A DNA stretch of 64,000 nt from Cronobacter muytjensii ATCC 51329. GTDB taxonomy: Bacteria; Pseudomonadota; Gammaproteobacteria; Enterobacterales; Enterobacteriaceae. The position numbers and the translations under genes are program-made. Positions 51,062-59,352 of this stretch are shown piece by piece. The notes under the pieces were generated by a model. That model ran no database searches. It saw only the letters and a program-made list of their open reading frames with translations, and was not told the origin of the DNA. How positions within the stretch are numbered: position 1 is the stretch's first letter; each line of letters starts with the position of its first letter. The stretch spans positions 2,728,001 to 2,792,000 of the forward strand of contig NZ_CP012268.1 in the NCBI RefSeq assembly GCF_001277195.1, given 5' to 3'.

Positions 51062-51203
51062 ACGCAGGCCGGGCTGGCCTGCCGCTTTGTCAGTTACGGT
51101 AAAGACCGTTAACAAATCCTGCGCAAAGTCGGATGCCAGCCCATAAGGCATTTGCTATAGTAAGGCACTTTTTTCACTCATCACGGATGTCGTTGTTCAG
51201 ACC

Positions 51204-52418
51204 ATGAAGACCACTTTCTCCGTTCGTTTTATGCAGCGTCTCGCCGTTAGCGCGACGCTTTCTGTCGCAGCCCTCTCCACCGCGGCCCATGCCGACGACC
51301 TTAATATCAAAACGATGATCCCAGGGGTGCCGCAGATCGACGCGGAAGCCTACATCCTCATCGACTACAACTCAGGGAAAGTGCTGGCGGAACAGAACGC
51401 TGACGCGCGCCGCGATCCGGCGAGCCTGACGAAAATGATGACCAGTTACGTCATCGGCCAGGCGATGAAAGCAGGCAAATTTAAAGAGTCCGATCTGGTG
51501 ACTATCGGCAACGACGCCTGGGCGACCGGCAACCCGGTCTTCAAAGGCTCATCCCTGATGTTTCTGAAGCCTGGCATGCAGGTGCCGGTATCTCAGCTCA
51601 TCCGCGGCATTAACTTACAGTCCGGCAATGACGCCTGCGTGGCGATGGCCGATTACGTTGCGGGCAGCCAGGATGCGTTTGTGGGCCTGATGAACAGCTA
51701 CGTCACCGCGCTGGGTCTGAAAAACACTCATTTCCAGACCGTCCACGGCCTTGATGCCGACGGCCAGTACAGCTCCGCACGCGATATGGCGCTGATTGGC
51801 CAGGCGCTGATCCGCGACGTGCCGAATGAATACTCTATTTACAAAGAGAAAGAGTTCACCTTTAACGGTATCCGCCAGACCAACCGTAACGGCCTGCTGT
51901 GGGATAACAGCCTGAACGTGGACGGTATCAAAACCGGTCACACCGACAAAGCGGGCTATAACCTGGTGGCCTCGGCGACCGAAGGCCAGATGCGCCTGAT
52001 TTCCGCCGTGATGGGCGGGCGCACCTTTAAAGGCCGCGAAGCCGAGAGCAAAAAACTGCTGACCTGGGGCTTCCGCTTCTTCGAAACCGTGAATCCGCTG
52101 AAAGCCGGCAAAGAGTTCGCCTCTGAGCCCGCCTGGTTTGGCGACAGCGATCGCGCATCGCTTGGCGTTGATAAAGACATTTATCTGACCATTCCGCGCG
52201 GACGCATGAAGGATCTCAAAGCGAGCTATGTGCTGAACACTTCCGAGTTGCACGCGCCGCTTGCTAAAAATCAGGTCGTGGGCACGATTAACTTCCAGCT
52301 GGACGGAAAAACCATCGAACAGCGCCCGCTGGTCGTGCTGGAAGAGATTCAGGAAGGTAACTTCTTTGGTCGCATCATTGATTACATCAAGCTGATGTTC
52401 CACCACTGGTTTGGTTAA
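51204..52418 (+). CDS. dacA: D-alanyl-D-alanine carboxypeptidase DacA (PBP5)
   Basis: 404 residues (E. coli 403). Signal peptide (about 1-29, ends AAHA-DD). Active site SLTKMM (Ser of SxxK), SGN in LQSGNDACVA and KTGHTDKAGY. The C-terminal beta domain ends in an amphipathic membrane anchor (FFGRIIDYIKLMFHHWFG). Trims pentapeptides in the periplasm. Confidence 0.97.
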   Translation: MKTTFSVRFMQRLAVSATLSVAALSTAAHADDLNIKTMIPGVPQIDAEAYILIDYNSGKVLAEQNADARRDPASLTKMMTSYVIGQAMKAGKFKESDLVTIGNDAWATGNPVFKGSSLMFLKPGMQVPVSQLIRGINLQSGNDACVAMADYVAGSQDAFVGLMNSYVTALGLKNTHFQTVHGLDADGQYSSARDMALIGQALIRDVPNEYSIYKEKEFTFNGIRQTNRNGLLWDNSLNVDGIKTGHTDKAGYNLVASATEGQMRLISAVMGGRTFKGREAESKKLLTWGFRFFETVNPLKAGKEFASEPAWFGDSDRASLGVDKDIYLTIPRGRMKDLKASYVLNTSELHAPLAKNQVVGTINFQLDGKTIEQRPLVVLEEIQEGNFFGRIIDYIKLMFHHWFG

Positions 52419-52473
52419 TTGCTGACCACTTGAAAGCCTGACTTTCATCCCCATATACTAAGCATCAATCCTA

Positions 52474-52504
52474 CTCCCGCCCCGGCGGGAGTTATTATTT
52501 TTTG
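52474..52504 (+). terminator. dacA terminator
   Basis: CTCCCGCC-CC-GGCGGGAG followed by TTATTATTTTTTT, 56 nt after dacA and 20 nt before the ybeD ATG. Confidence 0.75.
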
Positions 52505-52523
52505 ACGTAACGCTGGAGCTGAC

Positions 52524-52787
52524 ATGAAAACCAAACTTAACGAGCTGCTTGAGTTCCCGACCCCCTTTACTTACAAAGTGATGGGCCTGGCGAAGCCTGA
52601 GTTGGTCGATCTGGTCGTCGAGGTCGTGCAGCGCCATGCGCCTGGCGACTACACGCCGCAGGTGAAACCGAGCAGCAAAGGCAACTACCATTCCGTTTCG
52701 ATTACCATCAACGCGACGCATATCGAGCAGGTGGAAACGCTCTATGAAGAGCTCGGCAATATCGAAATCGTGCGTATGGTACTGTGA
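52524..52787 (+). CDS. ybeD: YbeD, small ACT-like protein (DUF493)
   Basis: 87 residues, as in E. coli YbeD, an alpha-beta fold resembling the ACT regulatory domain. Linked in operons to lipB. Function not known. Good ribosome-binding site (CTGGAGCTGAC). Confidence 0.94.
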   Translation: MKTKLNELLEFPTPFTYKVMGLAKPELVDLVVEVVQRHAPGDYTPQVKPSSKGNYHSVSITINATHIEQVETLYEELGNIEIVRMVL

Positions 52788-52865
52788 TCCCCGTTACCCG
52801 GCCGCGCCCGGGTAACTTCTCTTCGTGATATACTCCCCGCACCTTCTCTCTTCGGAGACGCAGTT

Positions 52866-53507
52866 TTGCTTCAGGAAAAAATCCTCATTCGCCAGCTTGG
52901 GCTTCAGCCTTATGAACCCGTTTCGCAGGCGATGCATCAGTTTACCGATGAACGCGATGAAAACACGCCGGATGAGCTCTGGCTGGTAGAACACTCGCCG
53001 GTGTTCACTCAGGGGCAAGCCGGTAAGGCAGAGCATGTGTTAATGCCCGGCGACATTCCGGTTATTCAAAGCGATCGTGGCGGCCAGGTAACGTATCACG
53101 GGCCCGGTCAGCAGGTGATGTATGTGTTGCTGGATCTCCGACGCCGCAAGCTTGGCGTGCGTGAACTGGTGACGCTGCTGGAACAGACGGTAGTGAATAC
53201 GCTCGCTGAATTTGCCATTAACGCCTATCCGCGCCCGGACGCGCCAGGCGTCTATGTGGACGGCAAAAAAATTTGCTCGCTGGGACTGCGAATTCGTAAA
53301 GGCTGTTCATTTCACGGGCTCGCACTGAATATAAATATGGATCTGCGTCCGTTTTTACGAATTAACCCTTGCGGCTACGCGGGAATGGAAATGACTCAGG
53401 TCAGCGCGCTATCTGCTGGCGCGCAACTGGAAGTTGTACAACCGCGACTGGTGCATCACTTTTTAGCGCTACTTAATAATCCCACGGCGGAATATATCAG
53501 CGCTTAA
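52866..53507 (+). CDS. lipB: Lipoyl(octanoyl) transferase LipB
   Basis: 213 residues, as in E. coli, TTG start at 52866 (also TTG-type in E. coli) with TCGGAGACGCAGT upstream. Moves octanoate from ACP to lipoyl domains. RGGQVTYHGPGQQVMY, Lys in GKKICSLGLRI and acyl-Cys in NPCGYAGMEM are intact. The last ~35 residues are less conserved. Confidence 0.95.
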   Translation: MLQEKILIRQLGLQPYEPVSQAMHQFTDERDENTPDELWLVEHSPVFTQGQAGKAEHVLMPGDIPVIQSDRGGQVTYHGPGQQVMYVLLDLRRRKLGVRELVTLLEQTVVNTLAEFAINAYPRPDAPGVYVDGKKICSLGLRIRKGCSFHGLALNINMDLRPFLRINPCGYAGMEMTQVSALSAGAQLEVVQPRLVHHFLALLNNPTAEYISA

Positions 53508-53521
53508 GACTTTACCTGTTC

Positions 53522-53548
53522 GCCGCCCTTCTTGTGGCGGCCTTTAAT
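53522..53548 (+). terminator. Possible lipB terminator
   Basis: GCCGCC / GGCGGC short stem followed by CTTTAAT, weak. The remaining 280 bp to ybeF are AT-rich and show no ORF; they hold the ybeF promoter, which was not pinned down. Confidence 0.4.
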
Positions 53549-53827
53549 CGTTATGCAATTTGCCGCTTTACATTCCATAACGGATTATTTATTTTCTCTG
53601 CGCCTGAGTAGATTTTTCTTAATCTCATCAATACATTAACGGTACGAGAAGATAAGCGGGATTTATCTGAAAACGCCACCCGCCCCTTTGCCGACCATGT
53701 AAAGTCCTGTTCACTTTATGCGGGTAAGATCCCCGGAGCGTTTTATTATCGGCTAAGGGACCTGTTCACAGTTATTATAAATAGAACCTCTCTATTATTT
53801 GATTTATCTATACAGTTGGAGCGTAGC

Positions 53828-54823
53828 GTGGAATTGAACCATCCCCCTGAAAAACCTTCAGCCAAACAGGAAGATGACAGTAGACCGCAAATATTCCAGA
53901 CTCTGCGAAATATCGATCTTAACCTGCTGACGATTTTCGAAGCCGTATACGTGCATAAAGGCATTGTCAACGCGGCCAGAGTACTGAACCTGACGCCATC
54001 GGCCATCAGCCAGTCTATTCAAAAACTGCGCCTGATATTTCCCGATCCGTTGTTTATTCGTAAGGGGCAAGGGGTCACGCCGACCGCTTACGCGACCCAT
54101 ATGCACGAATATATCAGTCAGGGACTGGAGTCTATTCTCGGCGCGCTGGATTTACAGGGCGAGCATGAAAAACAGCGCACCATTACTATCGCCACGTCCG
54201 CCTCGCTGGGCGCCCTGGTGATCCCGCAGATTTATCAGCAGATCCGCAAGGTGAATCCGCACTTACAAATCCGCAATATTCCCCTGCAGGACACCGAAAC
54301 GCAGCTGAGCCAGTTCCAGACCGATCTGGTAGTCGACAGCGGCTCATGGTCCTCTCGCACGCTCAGTACGCACCTGCTCTTTAAGGATCGCGTCGCGGTG
54401 GTCTGCCGTCGCGGCCATCCGTGCAGCCGTACCGGTGAACCCGTCACGTCTGAAGATCTGCAAACCTGGGAACATACGTTTATTATGCTGCCCGGCGGCA
54501 TGGTGAACGGTGTACGCAAGCAGATCAATACGTTACTGCCGGATCGAAACGTTTCGTTCAGCAGTTACAATATGGTTACTATCGCGTCCATCATCGGCAG
54601 CAGCGATTTAATCGGCTTTATGCCCGCACGTATATTCGCGTTATTTAAAGACAGCTTTGGACTTATTGAAGTAGAAAGCGATGTCGTAATTAAAGAAACT
54701 ATCGACATTTCATTGCATTACAATAAATTCAGCCTGCGCGATCCGGTGGTACAGAATGTGATTGAAGCGATTGTGGAAGGGTTTGCCAGCAAAGCGGTTT
54801 CCGCTCACGCGTCGCCCTCATAA
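53828..54823 (+). CDS. ybeF: YbeF, LysR-family regulator
   Basis: 331 residues from GTG 53828, preceded by TTGGAGCGTAGC. N-terminal helix-turn-helix (about 30-90, NAARVLNLTPSAISQSIQKL), identical in large part to E. coli YbeF; ligand-binding domain from about 115 is more divergent. Regulates unknown targets. A TTG at 53816 lies on the ribosome-binding site itself, so it is not favoured. The C-terminal SIHYNKFSLRDP-like motif is conserved. Confidence 0.9.
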   Translation: MELNHPPEKPSAKQEDDSRPQIFQTLRNIDLNLLTIFEAVYVHKGIVNAARVLNLTPSAISQSIQKLRLIFPDPLFIRKGQGVTPTAYATHMHEYISQGLESILGALDLQGEHEKQRTITIATSASLGALVIPQIYQQIRKVNPHLQIRNIPLQDTETQLSQFQTDLVVDSGSWSSRTLSTHLLFKDRVAVVCRRGHPCSRTGEPVTSEDLQTWEHTFIMLPGGMVNGVRKQINTLLPDRNVSFSSYNMVTIASIIGSSDLIGFMPARIFALFKDSFGLIEVESDVVIKETIDISLHYNKFSLRDPVVQNVIEAIVEGFASKAVSAHASPS

Positions 54824-55014
54824 CGGGCGACGGCTTAAGGGCACTAAATAACAACTATTTTACAAATTCTTCGGCAATTCGGGTGCCCTCAGGCTGATTC
54901 TGTGTGGCAGTAATGTTATACTGCGTGCCGTTAATTCAAAAATAGTTGATAAATACAACATTAGCTTGAATTTAAACGCTTTCCTTCGTTATCCGCAACT
55001 GGAACACGCACGCT

Positions 55015-55980
55015 ATGAGTAAACCCATTGTGATGGAACGCGGTGTGAAATACCGCGATGCCGATAAAATGGCCCTTATCCCGGTTAAGAATGTGGCGAC
55101 AGAGCGCGAGGCTTTGTTAAGAAAGCCGGAGTGGATGAAAATCAAACTCCCTGCCGACTCAACCCGCATTCAGGGTATCAAAGCGGCGATGCGCAAAAAT
55201 GGCCTTCACTCAGTTTGTGAAGAGGCCTCCTGCCCGAACCTTGCGGAGTGTTTCAACCACGGCACCGCGACCTTTATGATCCTCGGCGCTATCTGCACGC
55301 GTCGCTGCCCGTTCTGCGACGTGGCCCACGGCCGCCCGGTGGCACCGGATGCCAACGAGCCGCAGAAGCTCGCGCAAACCATCGCCGATATGGCGCTGCG
55401 CTACGTCGTTATCACGTCTGTGGATCGCGATGACCTGCGTGACGGCGGCGCTCAGCACTTTGCGGACTGCATCAGCGCAATCCGTGAAAAGAGCCCGACC
55501 ATCAAAATCGAAACGCTGGTGCCTGATTTCCGCGGCCGTATGGACAAAGCGCTGGATATCCTCAACGCCACGCCGCCGGACGTGTTTAACCACAACCTGG
55601 AAAACGTGCCGCGTCTTTATCGTCAGGTGCGTCCAGGTGCCGATTACGCCTGGTCGCTGAAGCTGCTGGAGCGCTTTAAAGAAGCGCACCCGGAGATCCC
55701 GACCAAATCAGGGCTGATGGTCGGCCTTGGCGAAACTAACGCGGAAATTATTGAGGTTATGCGCGATCTGCGTGCACACGGCGTTACCATGCTGACGCTG
55801 GGCCAGTACCTGCAGCCGAGCCGTCACCACCTGCCGGTGCAGCGCTACGTCAGCCCGGACGAATTTGAAGAGATGAAAGCGGAAGCGCTCGCGATGGGCT
55901 TTACCCACGCCGCCTGCGGCCCGTTCGTGCGCTCGTCCTACCACGCCGATCTCCAGGCGAAAGGCGAAGAAGTCAAATAA
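55015..55980 (+). CDS. lipA: Lipoyl synthase LipA
   Basis: 321 residues, as in E. coli. Radical SAM enzyme inserting two sulfurs into octanoyl groups. Auxiliary cluster cysteines in SVCEEASCPNLAEC, radical SAM cluster in CTRRCPFCD (CxxxCxxC) and the C-terminal Ser ligand in VRSSYHAD. Donated substrate comes from LipB, encoded nearby. Confidence 0.97.
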   Translation: MSKPIVMERGVKYRDADKMALIPVKNVATEREALLRKPEWMKIKLPADSTRIQGIKAAMRKNGLHSVCEEASCPNLAECFNHGTATFMILGAICTRRCPFCDVAHGRPVAPDANEPQKLAQTIADMALRYVVITSVDRDDLRDGGAQHFADCISAIREKSPTIKIETLVPDFRGRMDKALDILNATPPDVFNHNLENVPRLYRQVRPGADYAWSLKLLERFKEAHPEIPTKSGLMVGLGETNAEIIEVMRDLRAHGVTMLTLGQYLQPSRHHLPVQRYVSPDEFEEMKAEALAMGFTHAACGPFVRSSYHADLQAKGEEVK

Positions 55981-56017
55981 ACGCGTAATATTTCGTTACC
56001 GTCTGGCAATCGCCCAC

Positions 56018-56050
56018 AAAAAAACCGGCTCATCAGAGGCCGGTTTTTTT
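56018..56050. terminator. Bidirectional terminator between lipA and tatE
   Basis: AAAAAAACCGGC / GCCGGTTTTTTT stem between convergent genes. Confidence 0.88.
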
Positions 56051-56069
56051 ATGCCGCAAGGGCCGGAGA

Positions 56070-56273
56070 TTACTCTTTATGAGACAGACGTTCCGCCGGA
56101 GCGTCGGTCGCGGCAGGCGTTTTCGCGCCGGACTCATCGTCGTTCATCGCTTTTTTAAAGCCTTTAATCGCCGCGCCCAGGTCTCCCCCAAGCGTACGCA
56201 GTTTTTTGGTACCAAACAGCAGAACAACCAGTGCGGCGATCACAAGCAGTTTGGTAATACTAATTTCACCCAT
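56070..56273 (-). CDS. tatE: TatE, twin-arginine translocase subunit
   Basis: 67 residues, as in E. coli. One N-terminal membrane segment (ISITKLLVIAALVVLLFGTKKL), hinge, amphipathic helix with FKKAMNDDE and an acidic tail. TatA paralogue. ATG 56273 chosen: GEISITKLL matches E. coli TatE, and the 17 codons upstream do not. Confidence 0.96.
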   Translation of the reverse strand: MGEISITKLLVIAALVVLLFGTKKLRTLGGDLGAAIKGFKKAMNDDESGAKTPAATDAPAERLSHKE

Positions 56274-56399
56274 ACTTACCTTCTTAGAAAATCTGGCGCC
56301 ATTCGGCCATCTTAAAGACCGCACTTATTAACGGTCATTTCAGCCCGACACACAATAGCAATCTGTAACGAGATGAATCAAGCGCTGGATAAAAAAACA

Positions 56400-57188
56400 T
56401 CAAAATAATTGCGGCGCCGCGAAACGGCGGTTTTTAAGCACCGGTAGCTGGTCGCGTACCTGCGCCACGCGCTGTGGCGATACCTCTGCGAAAATCAGGT
56501 CCGGGCCTTCTGCCGCTGCCGTGAGCGTCACGCCCAGCGGGTCAACGATACGGCTCTGTCCGATATTTCGGTTGCCGCATTCGCCGCTTGCGACCACATA
56601 ACAGGTGGTATCCAGCGCTCTGGCCGCGAGCAGCGTGGCCCAGTGATGCTCTTTGAGCGGGCCGCGTACCCAGGCCGCCGGCAGCGCCAGCAACTCGGCG
56701 CCTGCGAGCGCCAGGCTGAGGGCCATTTCCGGAAAACGCAAATCGTAACAGGTCATCAGCCCCACGTTCATACCCGCCACCTCAATTAGCGGCGGTATTG
56801 CATCGCCCGCGTCCACCAGACGCGACTCCTGCATCGCGAAGGCGTCATAGAGATGGAGCTTCTGGTATTGCGCGATAATTTCGCCTCCACGCAGCGCGAT
56901 AAGCGTGTTGGCCGCTCTCCCCTCACGGGTGGGGATATGCAGCGTCAGAAGCGTTGTAAGGCCGTTTCTGGCGCTCTCTTCGCGCAACCGACTGACATAC
57001 TCGCCATTGAGTGCCTGGGCCGATTTTACTGACAGATCCGGGTCGTTATCGCTGCGGGCCAGCAGCGCCTCCGGGAGTACCAGCAACGCGGCATCCTGAC
57101 GGGCCGCATCCGCCATGAGCGTCACGCAGGTTAACGCGTTTTTTTGCCAGTCGGGGGTGACCGCGAACTGTCCCACCGCTACTTTCAT
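56400..57188 (-). CDS. ybeM: YbeM, nitrilase-family deaminated glutathione amidase
   Basis: 262 residues. Carbon-nitrogen hydrolase with Glu in LVLPEALL (about 41), Lys in YQKLHLYD (about 112) and nucleophile Cys in LMTCYDLRFPE (about 146). YbeM proteins hydrolyse deaminated glutathione, a repair function. As I recall the K-12 copy is damaged, whereas this one looks full-length and intact. 126 nt upstream (in gene order) of tatE. Confidence 0.92.
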   Translation of the reverse strand: MKVAVGQFAVTPDWQKNALTCVTLMADAARQDAALLVLPEALLARSDNDPDLSVKSAQALNGEYVSRLREESARNGLTTLLTLHIPTREGRAANTLIALRGGEIIAQYQKLHLYDAFAMQESRLVDAGDAIPPLIEVAGMNVGLMTCYDLRFPEMALSLALAGAELLALPAAWVRGPLKEHHWATLLAARALDTTCYVVASGECGNRNIGQSRIVDPLGVTLTAAAEGPDLIFAEVSPQRVAQVRDQLPVLKNRRFAAPQLF

Positions 57189-57267
57189 CTGCGCCTCTCC
57201 TCGTTACGGTAGCCAGCGCGCCGTGGCTGGCGGTAAACTCTTCGCCTTACCAATAACATAATGGCGA

Positions 57268-57657
57268 ATGCTCATGTTGAAAATTATGCTTGCGGTCTTT
57301 CTGGGCGGCGGCACCGGCAGCGTGCTGCGCTGGTGGCTTGGCCTGCGCCTGAACCCGGTCCATCACGCCATTCCGCTCGGCACACTGACGGCCAACCTGG
57401 CCGGCGCGTTTATCATCGGCGCAGGGCTTGCCTGGTTCAACCGGATGACGCATCTGGACCCGATGTGGAAACTTCTTATCACCACCGGCCTGTGCGGCGG
57501 CCTGACGACCTTTTCAACCTTTTCCGCAGAAGTGGTCTTTTTGCTTCAGGAAGGCCGTATCGGTTGGGCGGGGCTTAACGTCATGCTGAACCTGCTGGGC
57601 TCATTTATGATGACGGCGCTCGCATTCTGGCTCTTTTCGTCCGTGAACATGCGCTAA
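57268..57657 (+). CDS. crcB: Fluoride channel CrcB (Fluc)
   Basis: 129 residues, four membrane segments, with conserved GGGTGSVLRW, Asn in LGTLTANLAGAF and GLCGGLTTFSTFS. Dual-topology homodimeric fluoride exporter. ATG 57268 or the ATG two codons later could be the start. No fluoride riboswitch was seen in the short upstream gap. Confidence 0.95.
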   Translation: MLMLKIMLAVFLGGGTGSVLRWWLGLRLNPVHHAIPLGTLTANLAGAFIIGAGLAWFNRMTHLDPMWKLLITTGLCGGLTTFSTFSAEVVFLLQEGRIGWAGLNVMLNLLGSFMMTALAFWLFSSVNMR

Positions 57658-57728
57658 ACGGCGTCTCGTTAATGTTAGCTTAATTTTTCTCTGCCACTAT
57701 CGCCCCATTGTCTGGTGCGGAGGGGCTT

Positions 57729-57815
57729 ATGAAAGCGCAAATGTTGAGTTGGCTGGCGGTGTTGTTCAGCGTTCTGGTGGTCGGGTTTTTCCTGAAGAGC
57801 TTTCTGTTTTACTGA
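57729..57815 (+). CDS. 28-residue single-span membrane peptide
   Basis: Between crcB and cspE a short ORF begins at ATG 57729 after GCGGAGGGGCTT, a near-perfect ribosome-binding site, and encodes MKAQMLSWLAVLFSVLVVGF followed by FLKSFLFY. Lys at the N-terminus and one hydrophobic stretch of about 20 residues suggest an inner-membrane small protein. Not one of the E. coli small membrane proteins I can recall. Upstream is an AT-rich promoter-like patch (57670-57715). The cspE terminator follows on the opposite strand. Confidence 0.55.
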   Translation: MKAQMLSWLAVLFSVLVVGFFLKSFLFY

Positions 57816-57837
57816 ATAACGGTAAAGCGACAGGCAT

Positions 57838-57866
57838 AAAAAAACCCGCTGAGTCAGCGGGTTTTG
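57838..57866 (-). terminator. cspE terminator
   Basis: ACCCGCTGA / TCAGCGGGT with a T7 tract on the minus strand, 19 nt past the cspE stop. Confidence 0.88.
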
Positions 57867-57884
57867 AAATTCTTGCTGTTGTAA

Positions 57885-58094
57885 TTACAGAGCGATTACG
57901 TTAGCAGCAGAAGGGCCTTTGGCACCGTTAGTGATTTCGAACTCTACACGCTGACCTTCAGCCAGAGTTTTGAAACCATTGCTCTGGATCGCAGAGAAGT
58001 GTACGAACACGTCTTTGCTGCCATCTTCCGGAGTAATGAAACCGAATCCTTTGGATTCATTAAACCACTTAACGTTACCTTTAATCTTAGACAT
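57885..58094 (-). CDS. cspE: Cold-shock family protein CspE
   Basis: 69 residues, one change from E. coli CspE (Ser for Thr after Ile-Gln). RNA-binding OB fold with RNP1 KGFGFITP and RNP2 DVFVHFSA. Constitutive RNA chaperone and antiterminator. ATG 58094 (MSKIKGN) chosen over an in-frame ATG 10 codons upstream. Confidence 0.97.
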   Translation of the reverse strand: MSKIKGNVKWFNESKGFGFITPEDGSKDVFVHFSAIQSNGFKTLAEGQRVEFEITNGAKGPSAANVIAL

Positions 58095-58284
58095 CAAAAT
58101 TACCTTTACATGAAAAATCGACACAAATGCTGTGTCGGATATCAGTACATCAATTGTGGTGGCTTTTGTCCAGTCGAACTTTTAGAAAAAGTGATAAAAG
58201 TCGCGAACTTTTTTTGCCGTTGGGCTTGTGAGCCTTGTCTTCTCTGGCTTAGCGCATTTTCTTATGACTGAAAATATTTTGCGC

Positions 58285-58863
58285 TTAAAACTGTAACCGC
58301 AGCCAGGCGAAGTAAACGTTTCCGTTGTTGTAAGTGCCAGGGATGTACGTCATCTGGAACGTCGCCGGGCCGTAACCCACGGAAGCGAGCGGCAGCACCA
58401 GCGGAACAGGGATGTAATCCCAGTTATCGCGCACCGTCACGCCGAGGGTATAGCCCAGCCCGACATGAAAGGCGTCATCAGGCAGCGGGCGCCATGTCGC
58501 CTCCCAGCCGTACCCGGCGATAGGCTCCCATTTGTTGTAGGAATCTTTAAACGCCATCACATACAGACCGTGCCAGTTGCCTTTCTCGTCCCAGCGCGAT
58601 TTCCCGATACCGGCCCCCCACGGGCGCTCGTTGTAGCGATCGGTTTTCTCTTTGTCGTAGGCAAAGCGCGCATGCCAGGTAATGGAAGGCACATAGAGAT
58701 CCACATGCTGCGGCTCGTTCCACGTCTCGGCGATATTATCACCAAGCACAGAAGCCCAGGCTTTAACGGTGCGTGGCGCTTCCAGCGCCGAGGCATTCAG
58801 GGGAAACACAAACTGGCAGAAAAGCAGAAAAATTGTCAGAAAGGATTTATTAACTACGGTCAC
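58285..58863 (-). CDS. pagP: Lipid A palmitoyltransferase PagP
   Basis: 192 residues. Signal peptide (about 1-27), then an eight-strand outer-membrane barrel. Catalytic His in ITWHARFAYD and Asp-Ser in AFKDSYNKW, C-terminal WLRLQF ending in Phe. Transfers palmitate from phospholipid to lipid A. PhoPQ-induced in E. coli and Salmonella; no confident PhoP box was found upstream. Confidence 0.95.
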   Translation of the reverse strand: MTVVNKSFLTIFLLFCQFVFPLNASALEAPRTVKAWASVLGDNIAETWNEPQHVDLYVPSITWHARFAYDKEKTDRYNERPWGAGIGKSRWDEKGNWHGLYVMAFKDSYNKWEPIAGYGWEATWRPLPDDAFHVGLGYTLGVTVRDNWDYIPVPLVLPLASVGYGPATFQMTYIPGTYNNGNVYFAWLRLQF

Positions 58864-59239
58864 GTCTTAATTACCACTGTTAGTATGAAGCCATATTCTG
58901 GGCGATCGTGCCTCAATGAAGTCTTAACCAGATGTCGGTTGATTCCGAAAGCGAGCCCGCAGACTTACTACGCATGGTTTTTTCAGACGCTTCTGGCCTC
59001 TGAAGTCGAATTGCACACTGTCAGAGCCACTTAAAAACCCCTGATTTCTTTATTCCTTGACGCGCCGGAATAATGCCTGTCAATAATCGCGATGCCCGCC
59101 ACACCTTAACGCAAATTCCGTTTTGTACATGTCCTGCGCATTTTCGTTCATCGCTGTTAATCGGTTGCCTTATGCAAGCCATTAATTTATAAATACATTA
59201 TTTTCTTGCCCTTTGCCTTATCCACTAGCAGAGAGTTTA
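58864..59239. other. Gene-free stretch upstream of pagP and dcuC
   Basis: Region of about 375 bp between divergent pagP and dcuC. TTGACG at 59057 is a possible -35 without a good -10. I saw no ORF with a ribosome-binding site and no repeat. Confidence 0.4.
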
Positions 59240-59253
59240 TTGATATGTATCAG
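59240..59253 (+). promoter_or_regulatory. FNR-like box upstream of dcuC
   Basis: TTGAT-ATGT-ATCAG matches the FNR consensus TTGAT-N4-ATCAA at 9 of 10 positions, 100 bp before the dcuC start. DcuC is FNR-activated in E. coli. Confidence 0.6.
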
Positions 59254-59352
59254 ATAACACTCAGCGTAATTAAGGCACATTCCCCCGCATCTCGCCTGAG
59301 CCATACACCTATCGTCGCCAGGCTATTTTCCGGTCGCTCAACAGAGGCAATT

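Noticed and set aside
57189..57267. Fluoride riboswitch before crcB
   Set aside because: Gap is only 79 nt and lacks the conserved pseudoknot core of the crcB motif.
58870..58960. Possible PhoP box upstream of pagP (TGGTTA-N5-TCATTGA on the minus strand)
   Set aside because: The second half matches the (G/T)GTTTA consensus poorly, and position relative to a promoter could not be established.
58465..59034. 189-codon frame on the + strand across pagP and its upstream gap
   Set aside because: Mostly antisense to pagP, no homology, no ribosome-binding site.
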